A program made the position numbers and the translations under genes. The notes under the pieces are model-generated. The model had not been told where the DNA came from and searched no databases. It saw nothing but the letters and a program-made list of their open reading frames with translations. A DNA stretch of 64,000 nucleotides from Stieleria sp. JC731 (GTDB lineage Bacteria; Planctomycetota; Planctomycetia; Pirellulales; Pirellulaceae). Shown here one piece after another: positions 29,174-38,247 of the stretch. Each line of letters begins with the position of its first letter. The stretch's first letter is position 1. The stretch lies in contig NZ_JAJKFQ010000002.1 in NCBI RefSeq assembly GCF_020966635.1, positions 868,001 through 932,000 of the forward strand, given 5' to 3'.

Positions 29174-30343
29174 CTACTGAAAATCTTCGCGAAAGACGCT
29201 CGGCGGTATCCCGGTCAGGCGTTTGAACACAACCGTCATGTATTCGGTGTGCTCAAAACCGGTCAACCGAGCGATCTCGGAAAGCGGCAAGCTTGTGTCC
29301 CGTAGCAACTCCTTGATCCTTCGCATCTGCGTCGCGCGAATTTCTTGTTGAGGGCTATGCCCGACGCTTTGCCGGAAGCGTCGTTCGATTGAACTTCGCG
29401 AACACCCGAGCTTTGCAACCACGTCTTGCACGGTAATTCCGAAGCAAGCCGATTCGCGAATCATTGCGATCGCTTCGACAACCAGGTCGTCATCAATGCC
29501 CAGTGCATCGGTCGACTGACGCACGATCACCCCCAACGGCTCGATCAGGCGTTGTTGCACATCGATCGCTTCGCCCGACATCAGTGCATCCAGCAATTCA
29601 GCCGCTTCGAACCCAAGCCGCTGTGGATTTGGCTGAATACTTGACAGTGGCGGATCACAAAAGTTGCAAAGCAATTCATCATTGTCGACACCAACAACAG
29701 CAACCTGTTCTGGAACATAGATCCCCGCGCTTTGACAGGCATTTAAAACTTGCTGAGCACGGATGTCGTTACAAGCCATCAAGCCAACCGGCTTTGGAAG
29801 CTGCCCGATCCAATTGATGATGCGTTCTTGATCCAGATCCCACTTCGCTGCCGACTTGCCACGCCAGACCGATTGGTAGTCCGACAATTCGAATCCCATC
29901 CCTTGCAGATAGTCAGCGAAGCCCTGCCGACGCTGTAACGACCAAGTCTCGTTTTCGAACCCGCAAAAGGCAAAGTTCCGAAAGCCGCGTTCATAAAGAT
30001 GACTCGCACCGAGCTTTCCGATCGCCTTCATATCTGACTGCAATCTGGGAATTTTCAAATCGCTGTGAAGGTCATTCAAATCAACCGCGGGGATTCTTTT
30101 CCGCCGAATCTTTGCAGCCAACTCCGGTGTCGTGTTCCGACAGATGATCCCATCCCAAGGTCTTTGCAGAAGCCAATCCGGGGGCGACGCACCGAGTTCA
30201 CGTTCTTCTAAAAACGCAGACCAACGGGCACGTGTTCGCTGATACTTTGCGATCCCCTCCAAGATACATCGGCCATAGGTTGTGGCGGTTTCAACCAAGA
30301 GCGCGACACGACGTTTCTTTTGAACCATATGACCGACAACCAT
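29174..30343 (-). CDS. xylR: XylR-type transcriptional regulator (LacI-like sensor plus AraC DNA-binding domain)
   Basis: 389 residues from the ATG at 30343; M at 30328 is equally possible. The frame extends upstream to 30550, but that part is unlike XylR. The N-terminal sugar-sensor domain starts KRRVALLVETATTYGRCILEGI and contains GLMACNDIRAQQVLNACQ and VAVVGVDNDELLCNFCDPPLSSI. The C-terminal AraC domain has two helix-turn-helix motifs (TVQDVVAKLGCSRSSIERRF and PLSEIARLTGFEHTEYMTVVF). XylR proteins activate xylose or arabinose genes when sugar binds. The divergent GH51 arabinofuranosidase is the obvious target. Confidence 0.9.
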   Translation of the reverse strand: MVVGHMVQKKRRVALLVETATTYGRCILEGIAKYQRTRARWSAFLEERELGASPPDWLLQRPWDGIICRNTTPELAAKIRRKRIPAVDLNDLHSDLKIPRLQSDMKAIGKLGASHLYERGFRNFAFCGFENETWSLQRRQGFADYLQGMGFELSDYQSVWRGKSAAKWDLDQERIINWIGQLPKPVGLMACNDIRAQQVLNACQSAGIYVPEQVAVVGVDNDELLCNFCDPPLSSIQPNPQRLGFEAAELLDALMSGEAIDVQQRLIEPLGVIVRQSTDALGIDDDLVVEAIAMIRESACFGITVQDVVAKLGCSRSSIERRFRQSVGHSPQQEIRATQMRRIKELLRDTSLPLSEIARLTGFEHTEYMTVVFKRLTGIPPSVFREDFQ

Positions 30344-30548
30344 TACGGATTGACTGCAGCTCGATCGGCAAGCAGTTAAGAATTCCAGCCCATGGTAACC
30401 GAACACAATTCTAATGAAACCGATCTCTGAAAGCGAATTTCGCGACCGCAGCTGATCGTCCACGAAACCAGTAAAATCGATCAAACACGGCATTAACTCA
30501 CCTTCCCTGATAGATCCACAATGCATTCTGCGACCCGATTGACATGAC

Positions 30549-30581
30549 AACAGTTCTCATGCACCGCCAACATTTCTCATG
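30549..30581. promoter_or_regulatory. Candidate XylR operator: 13-bp direct repeat, 20-bp period
   Basis: AACAGTTCTCATG (30549-30561) and AACATTTCTCATG (30569-30581) match at 12 of 13 positions and are spaced two helical turns apart on one face. This is the usual layout for an AraC-type dimer. The site lies about 60 bases before the GH51 start and 206 bases before the regulator's own start. Binding is inference. Confidence 0.5.
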
Positions 30582-30642
30582 GAGATCATGCTGACAACTG
30601 ATCACACTCTGAGCCTCACAGTCACCACGTTTCTTTCTCCAG

Positions 30643-33153
30643 ATGGAGTTGGTTTTGATGTTTCCTCATCGAATCGGCATCGTTGCGGTTCTGACAGCCG
30701 CCCTAGGCTTTGTCCTTCCCAGCGTTGTATTGGCCCAGGCGATTTCGATTGACGTTGATGCGACCGAACGATTGCATTCCGTCTCGCCGTTTCTGACCGG
30801 CGCTTGCATTGAAGATGTCAATCACGAAATCTATGGCGGGATCTATAGCCAAATGCTATTCGGCGAAAGCTTTCAAGAACCAAGTCGCCAAAGTCCTGTG
30901 AAAGGTTTCGAAGCGGTGGGTGGCCAATGGGCTGTTCAAAACGGAATCCTTAATGGGCCTGCCGGTGAAGGCCCCAAGCTCGTGTTGCAGGGTCCGATCA
31001 TTGAACGCGGCGAAGTTGGTGTGGAAGTCAAATTGATCGGGCAAGCTCCTGGAAACGCGGGACTTATCATCGCGACCAATGATGCGAAAGTCGGGGCCGA
31101 CAACTTTTCGGGATACGAAGTTGCGATTGACAGCCAAGCGAACCGATTGGTCATCGGACGTCACGACCACAACTTTCGACTGATCGGCTATGAACCTGTT
31201 TCCGTACCAACGGATCAATGGGTAAGTCTTCGCATCGCTATTGAAGACGATGCCTTCACCGTCTTCGTCGATGGAAAGGAAATCACAACGATCCGTGACG
31301 AACACCCGTTGAAAGCCGGCACGATCGGATTTCGACAATGGCAACGTCCGGCTCAATATCGCAATCTGCAGACGCAGGTTGCCGGAAAGCCAGAGCCGAT
31401 CGCGCTAACCAACAACGAAAGCTCAAATGAATTCAGCGGGCAATGGGATGCCGTGGGAAACTTGTCATCAGGGCAACTTGAATTGACCACCGACGAACCA
31501 TTCGTTGGAAATCAATCGCAGCGTCTCATCCGGAAAGCGAACGACGGAGTTGTTGGCCTTTCCAATCGCGGACTAAACCGCTGGGGGCTTACCTTTCTTG
31601 ATAACCATGTCTACGAAGGATACCTCTGGCTTCGATCCGACGCCGAAGTCAAACTTTCGATCTCGGCTGGCGACGACGATTCATCGAAGCGGCTTGCAGA
31701 ACAATCCATCACTGTCGCAACGGATGGAGAATGGCAACGATACGACTTTGAATTGACTCCTGAAGGCGAAACTCAGAACGGTTATTTTGCCATCTCTTTG
31801 CAAAGCCAAGGGCATGTTGATCTTGGCCATGCGTTTCTTCAGCCCGGGCCTTGGGGACGCTACAAAGATCTCCCTGTGCGACTGGACGTTGTGAGGGGAC
31901 TGATCGACCAGGGAATCACCGTGCTTCGGTACGGAGGATCGATGGTCGACAATCCTCCGAACTATCGCTGGAAGAACATGATCGGGTCGCGTGACCGACG
32001 CCAGCCCTATGACGGACACTGGTACGACTATTCGACCAACGGCTGGGCAATCCTCGACTTTCTAAACCTTTGCGAAGCTGCAGGATTTTTCGGGATTCCG
32101 TGCTTTAGCATCGACGAAACGCCACAGGACATGCTCGACTTTTTGCAATACGCCAATGGCGATGCGGATAGCCTGTGGGGCAAGCAACGCGTTGCTGATG
32201 GTCATCCCGAACCCTATCAACTGAAGTACATTCAGCTTGGGAATGAAGAATCCGTCAATCAAGCCTATTGGGATCGTTATGAACCGATCGCCCGAGCACT
32301 ATGGAAACAAGACCCGTCGCTGATCTTGATCGTGGGCGACTTTCAATTCGAAAAGCCCATTGTCGATCCGTTTAAGTTCACCGGATCACCGGCCGGCATT
32401 AGCAGCTTGTCCGCCCACCAAAAAATCCTCGCATTATCGAAAGAGCTTGATACCGAGGTTTGGTTCGATACCCATATGTGGACCGGTGGACCGGAGCCGA
32501 CGTCTTCGATGGATTCGTTTTTCACCTATGTCGATGCTCTAGAAAAGCTTTCCGAAGGTGCAAAGCACAAGGTTGTTGTGTTCGAATTCAACGCGAACAA
32601 CCACCGACAACGACGGGCGCTATCAAACGCGGAAATGATCGGGCGACTGATGCGAGACGGGCGAATCCCGATCGCGTTGTCGGCAAACTGCTTGCAACCC
32701 GATGGTCAAAACGACAACGGCTGGGATCAAGGCCTGCTGTTCTTAAACAGCTCTAAAGTCTGGCTACAACCGCCTGGTTATGTGACGCAAATGGTCTCCG
32801 AAGCCTATCAACCTTGGGTCGTGAAATCGAACCTCCGCTCTTTGGATAACAAACCCACTCCCGAAACGCTTGATGTCGTCGCGACGACCTCGAAAGACGG
32901 CCAATCCGTCGTCATCAGGCTGGTCAACCGCGGCCAGACCGCACTGCCTGTGGACCTGAACATCAGCGGGCTAAAGCCTCAAAAAAGTGATGCAAAAATC
33001 GTCACTCTGGCTGCAGAGCTGAACGCCCACAACACCGCCGACAATCCGAACCACGTGCAACCTCAGAAACGGAAGGTGGCGATTGATGCAAGGTCGGCAT
33101 CAACACGTTTTGAGCTGCCACCGTATTCTTACAGCACCGTTCGTGTCCAATAA
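30643..33153 (+). CDS. Alpha-L-arabinofuranosidase (GH51)
   Basis: 836 residues; an ATG at 30658 (MFPHRIG) is an alternative start. A Sec leader ends LPSVVLAQA. The protein begins as GH51 enzymes do (LHSVSPFLTGACIEDVNHEIYGGIYSQMLFGESFQEP). It then carries an inserted LamG/CBM-like region of about 300 residues, and the barrel follows. The acid/base lies in YIQLGNEESVNQ and the nucleophile in KVVVFEFNANN. It removes arabinose side chains from arabinoxylan or arabinan outside the cytoplasm. It is divergent from the XylR-type gene that probably controls it. Confidence 0.92.
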   Translation: MELVLMFPHRIGIVAVLTAALGFVLPSVVLAQAISIDVDATERLHSVSPFLTGACIEDVNHEIYGGIYSQMLFGESFQEPSRQSPVKGFEAVGGQWAVQNGILNGPAGEGPKLVLQGPIIERGEVGVEVKLIGQAPGNAGLIIATNDAKVGADNFSGYEVAIDSQANRLVIGRHDHNFRLIGYEPVSVPTDQWVSLRIAIEDDAFTVFVDGKEITTIRDEHPLKAGTIGFRQWQRPAQYRNLQTQVAGKPEPIALTNNESSNEFSGQWDAVGNLSSGQLELTTDEPFVGNQSQRLIRKANDGVVGLSNRGLNRWGLTFLDNHVYEGYLWLRSDAEVKLSISAGDDDSSKRLAEQSITVATDGEWQRYDFELTPEGETQNGYFAISLQSQGHVDLGHAFLQPGPWGRYKDLPVRLDVVRGLIDQGITVLRYGGSMVDNPPNYRWKNMIGSRDRRQPYDGHWYDYSTNGWAILDFLNLCEAAGFFGIPCFSIDETPQDMLDFLQYANGDADSLWGKQRVADGHPEPYQLKYIQLGNEESVNQAYWDRYEPIARALWKQDPSLILIVGDFQFEKPIVDPFKFTGSPAGISSLSAHQKILALSKELDTEVWFDTHMWTGGPEPTSSMDSFFTYVDALEKLSEGAKHKVVVFEFNANNHRQRRALSNAEMIGRLMRDGRIPIALSANCLQPDGQNDNGWDQGLLFLNSSKVWLQPPGYVTQMVSEAYQPWVVKSNLRSLDNKPTPETLDVVATTSKDGQSVVIRLVNRGQTALPVDLNISGLKPQKSDAKIVTLAAELNAHNTADNPNHVQPQKRKVAIDARSASTRFELPPYSYSTVRVQ

Positions 33154-33191
33154 CAGTCGCTCGCCGCGTCTCTGCAACACAAAGATCGTCA

Positions 33192-33290
33192 CATCAAAGT
33201 GTGAGCCGTGTGGGTGATTGCTACGACAACGCATTCATGGGATCTTGCTTTGGGAACGATCAAGAATGAATTTCGGTCGAGGTTGCGAAT
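33192..33290 (+). pseudogene. Remnant of an IS3-family transposase
   Basis: Reading from 33192 gives HQSVSRVGDCYDNAFM, the end of an IS3/IS150-type integrase core, then GSCFG. The catalytic glutamate expected after NAxM is a glycine. One extra base after TTTGGG shifts the frame; without it the text would continue TIKNEF, as in the family. Only this fragment is present. It overlaps the last codons of the cytochrome gene on the opposite strand. Confidence 0.7.
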
Positions 33291-34065
33291 TCACAAACGC
33301 GGCAATGTCAAGTGCCTCCTGCTCGGATAAGTAGGGATCGTCAAGTGGCATCGCGACTTTAAGCCATGCGGCAAGCTTGTTGACTTGAGACAGGCCGGCA
33401 CCGTCGTTATACGAGTTTTCGCCCCAGACCGGAGGCCCATCGGCGGTTCCCGCGCCACCCTCGCCGTGACAGGCTGCGCAGTGCTCGGCGTAGAGTGCTC
33501 CTCCCCGCGTCCCGTCAGCCTGGGTTGCACCAATGCTCAGCGGCTGAACGTGCCTGGGTCCAAGCGGCGCCTCAGGGTTCATTTTCAGCGGCTCGCCTCT
33601 TGAAAGCCAAGTGATGTAGCTAGTGATGGCGACAGAAAGCTCGCTGCCATTTGGTGGCCGCTCGCCATTAAGACTTCGCATAAAGCAGTTCAGCACCCGG
33701 TCTTCGAGCGTGATCACTCGATTCTCTCTCGGTGACCATGCCGGATAGGCCGTCGCCACGCCGAGAAAGGTCGCCGCCTTGGGGTCAGTGCCAGCATCGA
33801 GGTGACAAGAGCGACAGGTGAGGCTGTTGCCGACATAATCCTTCGATAGCGGATGGGTGGCGGTGCTTTCGACGATTTCCTTTCCCAAGGCCACGACCCG
33901 GCGCAGTTCGCCCTGCGGCAAATCTACTTGCGACGATGGATTTGCGGCTTCCTTCGCCACAGAGCGCGTGCCGCTATTGAGCACCGCGGTGAAGAGGAGC
34001 AGCAAGAGGACAAGCAGAACGCGAATCAAAACCATTGTGCCTTTTCCGATAGTCGAGAGGGCCAT
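33235..34065 (-). CDS. Diheme c-type cytochrome, TsdA-like
   Basis: 276 residues from the ATG at 34065; ATG 34035 would start directly at the leader MVLIRVLLVLLLLLFTAV. Two heme-binding motifs, CRSCH and CAACH, mark two class I cytochrome c domains. VLNCFMRSLNG between them places a cysteine as in the thiosulfate dehydrogenase TsdA family, where it is an axial heme ligand. A TsdA-type activity (thiosulfate to tetrathionate) is likely but unproven. The last 10 or so residues are encoded within the IS3 scar, so the natural C terminus may have been replaced. Confidence 0.85.
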   Translation of the reverse strand: MALSTIGKGTMVLIRVLLVLLLLLFTAVLNSGTRSVAKEAANPSSQVDLPQGELRRVVALGKEIVESTATHPLSKDYVGNSLTCRSCHLDAGTDPKAATFLGVATAYPAWSPRENRVITLEDRVLNCFMRSLNGERPPNGSELSVAITSYITWLSRGEPLKMNPEAPLGPRHVQPLSIGATQADGTRGGALYAEHCAACHGEGGAGTADGPPVWGENSYNDGAGLSQVNKLAAWLKVAMPLDDPYLSEQEALDIAAFVNSQPRPKFILDRSQSKIP

Positions 34066-34579
34066 GCAGTAGCGGTCCCCTAAACTTTTAAAGAGTTCCG
34101 TATCCGACAGCATTGAAATTTGCCGCGATAAACGCCGCACTATGAAATGATCAACGCAGCAACAGACCCGCCGCAAGACGTCGCCGGAGTCGTTGACATT
34201 CTGCTCGATCATCCGGTTAGGCCGTTAACGCTGGGCAAAAACCGTCCGCTCGACAGGCGTGAGCCAAATTTTCAGGAGGAGCTGCCGTGCGATGCGACAC
34301 ACAAATACGTCGCGTCTTAACATGGATTAGGTCGAGATTGTTGAGGCCCTTGATCGTCTACTTCAACACAACGTTGCATTGACCCATATTTGCGGCATTC
34401 TGCTTCAGAAAGTCTCGAGATAGTCGCTGGGATCAAAGGATCCTCGCTCTGATTAGTTCGTTCTTTACCATTTAGCGCGAGATCAGATGCCAAACCGCCG
34501 CATCGCCTAAAGTCACGCTGCCCTCATCTCTTCTTCAGCGAGTTAGTTTTTGATACTGCTGAAGAAGACTTTGCGTAAG
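34066..34579. other. Intergenic with one copy of a 23-bp repeat
   Basis: 514 bases between the cytochrome and the RloC-like gene (both minus). It holds the first copy of a direct repeat (34305-34327). The minus-strand frame through it encodes SMLRRDV...CR.AR, which recurs at the second copy. No gene can be supported. Confidence 0.4.
34305..34327. repeat. Direct repeat, copy 1
   Basis: A 23-base sequence containing ACGTCGCGTCTTAACATGG, identical to 38076-38098 and in the same orientation. Similarity continues weakly for about 20 bases upstream (CCGTGC.A.GCGAC). The two copies bracket the RloC-like gene and the HsdS relic. Confidence 0.8.
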
Positions 34580-37126
34580 CTACTTCATTCGCTTCTTGAA
34601 ATTCGTCAGCCACTCGATGACCTGGTTCATATCGTTAGCCAGATCGTCCGGTTCGGGTGAGTCGCCAGGAAGCTCATCCGACTGACTGTGTTCGTAGCAG
34701 GAATATTTTGTCATCATATATTCAACGACTTGGCAATCGTCCGGCGTGATCATAGCAAGCTTAGAAAGCCTGTTTAATGTTTGCACTGATCGCCGATAGC
34801 GTTGAACCACTCCGGCGAGCAGATGCGTTTCACAAATACACTCCATCAGGATCCGGAAGTCGCTGCAAATAGCCTTTGCCAAAGGCATGTAAGCGACGTA
34901 CCCGTCGTCTGAGAGGACCGACTTAGCTTTCGTCAATCGCCTATCTTTCAGGTCATTCAAAGCACCCAGCGGATTTTTAGGAAACAGTTGCATCTCCCCT
35001 GGTTCACCTGTGCCCCATGGCTCACGTTGAATGTGCACGTCATTGAACGCCCCTCCTGACTTTTCGCTAATGAGCCCAAAAAGACTCAGCCGGTGAGTAA
35101 ATACAATCACCTGCCGGCTTTTGCTAAGGTCAATTAGCCGGTCGATCATTTTCTCTTCAAACGCATGATCGAGTGATGAGATTGGATCGTCGAACACGAC
35201 TGGACTTGCTGCCGGGCGTCCCGTCGAATCAGCTAAGAACGCTGCCAACGCGATAATTCGCTGTTCACCTTCACTCAGGACATCTGACGGCGACGAAATC
35301 TTTTTCTTCACGTCGGTGAATACGATCTTGTGCAGCACGTTTCCTTTGGGTGTTCGCTTTGTGATCCCAACTTTGATCTTATGTGCGCCTAGGTTCTTCA
35401 ATTCGCCGTTGAAACGCTCTACAAGTGCGTCAGTAATCAGCGTCTGCGAAAGTTTGCTCGCCTGCCGAGAGATCCCGGTCGTCGCAGTCTGCTTCTTCCA
35501 TTCATCAAAGTCACGCTGGCGCTTTTGCCGATCGACCTCGGCCTGCATGGCTTTCATTTGCTGGACCACCCAGCGACGGGCCTCGAATTGTCGGACACGT
35601 TCAAGGGCGATCGCTCGATCAAACGCCTTCGCGTCCGCATCGAGCTTGGCGATCGACTGCTCCCGCTTCTGTTTGATGACGCCTATCTTGGACACGAGCG
35701 TCTCCGTTATCTGCTGGCAATCGCCTGGATTAGTCGGAATCACCGATCGCCGTAAATCCTTCAGCACCGACCGCATCATTTTCCAAGCGGCTTTCAATTC
35801 CTCTTCCAACACATCGTCTTCGCCAGACGCTTGTACCGATGTAGATAGCGATGCGTCGGATGGTTCGATCGGTAGACCCTCGATCATCGTCTTCAGCCGA
35901 AGTTCCTCGGCCTGGGCCTCGGCTTCGAGCTTGCCGCGAACGAACTCGTCAAACCGCTGGAAACGGCTCCGAGCATCTTCGTCAAGCGTCTGGTGGCACA
36001 GCACGCATCGAGATTTTTCGTCCGTTCGTGGGAATGGGACAGAATCACCACCGACTTCCGTCGCGAAAGCCTGCGCTGCGGTCCACATCGCTCGCCAACT
36101 AGCCTCTCCAATCCCAGTAATTGCCGAATTGCACTCCAACGATTTTGCAAACTCATCGGCGGCCTGTCGCTTTGCGGCACGCGAGCTGATCTGTTGATCG
36201 AACTGTTCGATCATTGCTGCACTGGTTGCTTTCGCTCCCGATTTCAGTTCCGTCTCGATCCCTTCGATTTGCTGGAGTTGCCTCCGCGCCGCGGCGAGAG
36301 TCTTTGTTACATCTACATCGTGGAGCTGTTCGACTAATGACTTATACTCGGATTGATCCTCCGCGGACCAAGTCAGCTCGGCACAAACTTTGTCGACATC
36401 GGTATCCGCCTTGATGCCGTAGTAAACGACAGCGGCGTCGGAACCGTCGAAAGACGCTTGCAATTCAGGAAGCTTGCAAACCAAGGCGTCTCGCTGCTTG
36501 TTTAATACCGCCTCGACCTTGCTACACACGTCAATCAAGTCACCCAGGAAAGCCAGCTCAGGAGGCTTAAAAGAAAGCTCCGTTTCGCCATCGACGTACA
36601 GCCGACCGCGTTGCGTGTCGAACACGTCGATGCAGTCCAATTCTGCGATCGCAGGGTCTGCTGACTTCCACGCGACAGTTTTTTCGGTGCCGTCAATCTC
36701 AAATCGAAATTCGCACTCCGGCAACTCCTCGTCATCCGTAAAAACGTTCGACTTCAGTTCGCACGCATTCGGTTTGCCACTAGCCCGCTTGATGATTCGA
36801 GTATAGCCCGACTTTCCCGAACCGTTATGTCCGTAGATCACGGACAGATTGTGATTCGATAGTTCAAGCGGTCGGCGTGGTTGCATGGCATCCACACCCC
36901 GAACCGGACCGAGTGAAATTAACCGCACGATGGACTTGGCGGCGGCGGGGACAATCTCTGAATCTTCGGTGTCTTCTGACGTGATTGTCTCACCCGACGA
37001 CTTGATGATGGAGACAAAGTGCTCGATGTCGATATCCGAAACGCTTCCGTTTCGCAGAATTTTCTCGGCAGCATCTTGCAGCCATGGATTTTGCTTCGCA
37101 AGCCACTTCTTCAATTGTGAGTTCAT
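34580..37126 (-). CDS. RloC/PrrC-like AAA ATPase with zinc-hook cysteines
   Basis: 848 residues. An SMC/Rad50-type ABC ATPase: Walker A GHNGSGKS at 99-106, signature LSEGEQRIIALAAFLAD, Walker B PVVFDDPISSLDH. Between the ATPase halves is a long coiled coil with C374-VL-C377, the layout of a Rad50 zinc hook. RloC, a tRNA-cutting relative of PrrC, has this design. The C-terminal domain ends KYSCYEHSQ and carries R758-x3-E762 with H813 further on, reminiscent of the R-E-H nuclease triad, though the spacing to H is longer than I know for PrrC. It overlaps an HsdS fragment by ATGA. The anticodon nuclease role is inference. Confidence 0.75.
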   Translation of the reverse strand: MNSQLKKWLAKQNPWLQDAAEKILRNGSVSDIDIEHFVSIIKSSGETITSEDTEDSEIVPAAAKSIVRLISLGPVRGVDAMQPRRPLELSNHNLSVIYGHNGSGKSGYTRIIKRASGKPNACELKSNVFTDDEELPECEFRFEIDGTEKTVAWKSADPAIAELDCIDVFDTQRGRLYVDGETELSFKPPELAFLGDLIDVCSKVEAVLNKQRDALVCKLPELQASFDGSDAAVVYYGIKADTDVDKVCAELTWSAEDQSEYKSLVEQLHDVDVTKTLAAARRQLQQIEGIETELKSGAKATSAAMIEQFDQQISSRAAKRQAADEFAKSLECNSAITGIGEASWRAMWTAAQAFATEVGGDSVPFPRTDEKSRCVLCHQTLDEDARSRFQRFDEFVRGKLEAEAQAEELRLKTMIEGLPIEPSDASLSTSVQASGEDDVLEEELKAAWKMMRSVLKDLRRSVIPTNPGDCQQITETLVSKIGVIKQKREQSIAKLDADAKAFDRAIALERVRQFEARRWVVQQMKAMQAEVDRQKRQRDFDEWKKQTATTGISRQASKLSQTLITDALVERFNGELKNLGAHKIKVGITKRTPKGNVLHKIVFTDVKKKISSPSDVLSEGEQRIIALAAFLADSTGRPAASPVVFDDPISSLDHAFEEKMIDRLIDLSKSRQVIVFTHRLSLFGLISEKSGGAFNDVHIQREPWGTGEPGEMQLFPKNPLGALNDLKDRRLTKAKSVLSDDGYVAYMPLAKAICSDFRILMECICETHLLAGVVQRYRRSVQTLNRLSKLAMITPDDCQVVEYMMTKYSCYEHSQSDELPGDSPEPDDLANDMNQVIEWLTNFKKRMK

Positions 37127-37353
37127 GTAAACTTCATCCTACTGGTAAACAGTTTCAGTTTGATGCTCAGCTTGAGCATTCGCATTTTTTCAAGTCGTGT
37201 TTCAAGCTTCACGATCTCCGCTTCCATACTTGGCAAGACCGTTTCGGACGCGGTTTCTCCGGAGGCAATGAAATCCGCTGAGCTCACAAGTCTTTGTTCG
37301 TAATTCGGTAAATTGCACAACTGATATTGTCGTGAATTTGAGGTTGGATATCG
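37123..37353 (-). pseudogene. Relic of a type I restriction specificity subunit (HsdS), C-terminal end only
   Basis: Open from a TAG at 37354-37356 to the stop at 37123. The text QLCNLPNYEQRLVSSADFI, then EIVKLETRLEKMRMLKLSIK, follows the HsdS pattern in which a proline-containing EQ...IV motif leads into the conserved coiled coil. The target-recognition domains are absent and no start is convincing (TTG at 37320 would give 65 residues). Its stop overlaps the ATPase start. PrrC and RloC genes are known to accompany type I restriction loci, which supports the reading. Confidence 0.65.
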
Positions 37354-38247
37354 CTACCTCGGAAGGTATGAAGTCTTACCACAAAAACCAAATTTGGCAT
37401 ATTGACCTCAACATTCGAAAATACGGCACACAAAACTTTCGCAACCTTATTTTTCTTCAATTTAATTTCCGGTCGCGATTGATGCAGGAATCAGCTTTGC
37501 GCATGCCATAGGAAATCACTAGCGAATTGGGCATGATTGCCAATCTGAAAGAGAAGACCGCGGAACAACAAACGCATAGTAGTCCGGTAGACACAGTGAT
37601 TCGCCAACTACGCAGCAGCCCGGTACGAGCTAAAATGTGTACCGAGCGCTGTATGGCAACTCTTGTTTCAACCTAAAATTCACTGTATGCAATCTCCGTT
37701 ATCGCGAACTGCTGCCAATTCATCCCGATTTGAAAAGCCAGGTCGGTGATAGCACCTGTATTCCGACACACGACGGTATGATCCATGTGTCGCTCGCTGA
37801 TCACGCAAAATTCGTTCAACACTTCGTGCTTGCGCATTTGAATCATTCACTCCACGAACCCTTGAAAGCTTGCGAACGAATTGGTGCCTTCCTCCTGAGC
37901 TTACAGCCAACTGAACGAAAGACTTCGCGAAACAGATCGACGTACTTCGAGTCTTGACCTAGCTGCAGGATTTTGCAAGGCAGTCCTTTGTCCTGCAGAT
38001 GAATCTGAAAGTTGCCTGCTTGTTGAGTCGCCCAATCGATCTGAGGTCGGATTTTCCGTGCAAAGCGACAGCCGCATACGTCGCGTCTTAACATGGATGA
38101 AGTTCGCCTGAAAAAGCGATCCTCTGGCACAACACCCAGCAAGATCAAATTGACTGCTTGAACTTTTTACGAATCTGCACTGCACAGGTATGATGGATGC
38201 CGCCTTACGCGAAACCCCGTTCATCCACCTGATGGAGTCACCTCTCA
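37354..38247. other. Intergenic, decayed DNA with second repeat copy
   Basis: About 890 bases. A 106-codon plus-strand frame at 37637-37957 and a 101-codon minus-strand frame at 37843-38148 overlap each other, and neither has a recognisable domain. The second repeat copy is at 38076-38098. No hsdM or hsdR sequence was recognised. The DNA is probably degenerate remnants of the lost restriction locus or other mobile DNA. Confidence 0.4.
38076..38098. repeat. Direct repeat, copy 2
   Basis: Identical over 23 bases to 34305-34327, same orientation. It lies about 150 bases before the epimerase gene. Confidence 0.8.

Noticed and set aside
35316-36197. 293-codon open frame on the plus strand inside the RloC-like gene
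   Set aside because: It is antisense to a well-supported gene and is rich in S, R and C with no domain; a shadow frame.
37637-37957. 106-codon plus-strand frame as a real gene
   Set aside because: It overlaps opposing frames, has no motif and no good start, and lies in DNA that looks decayed.
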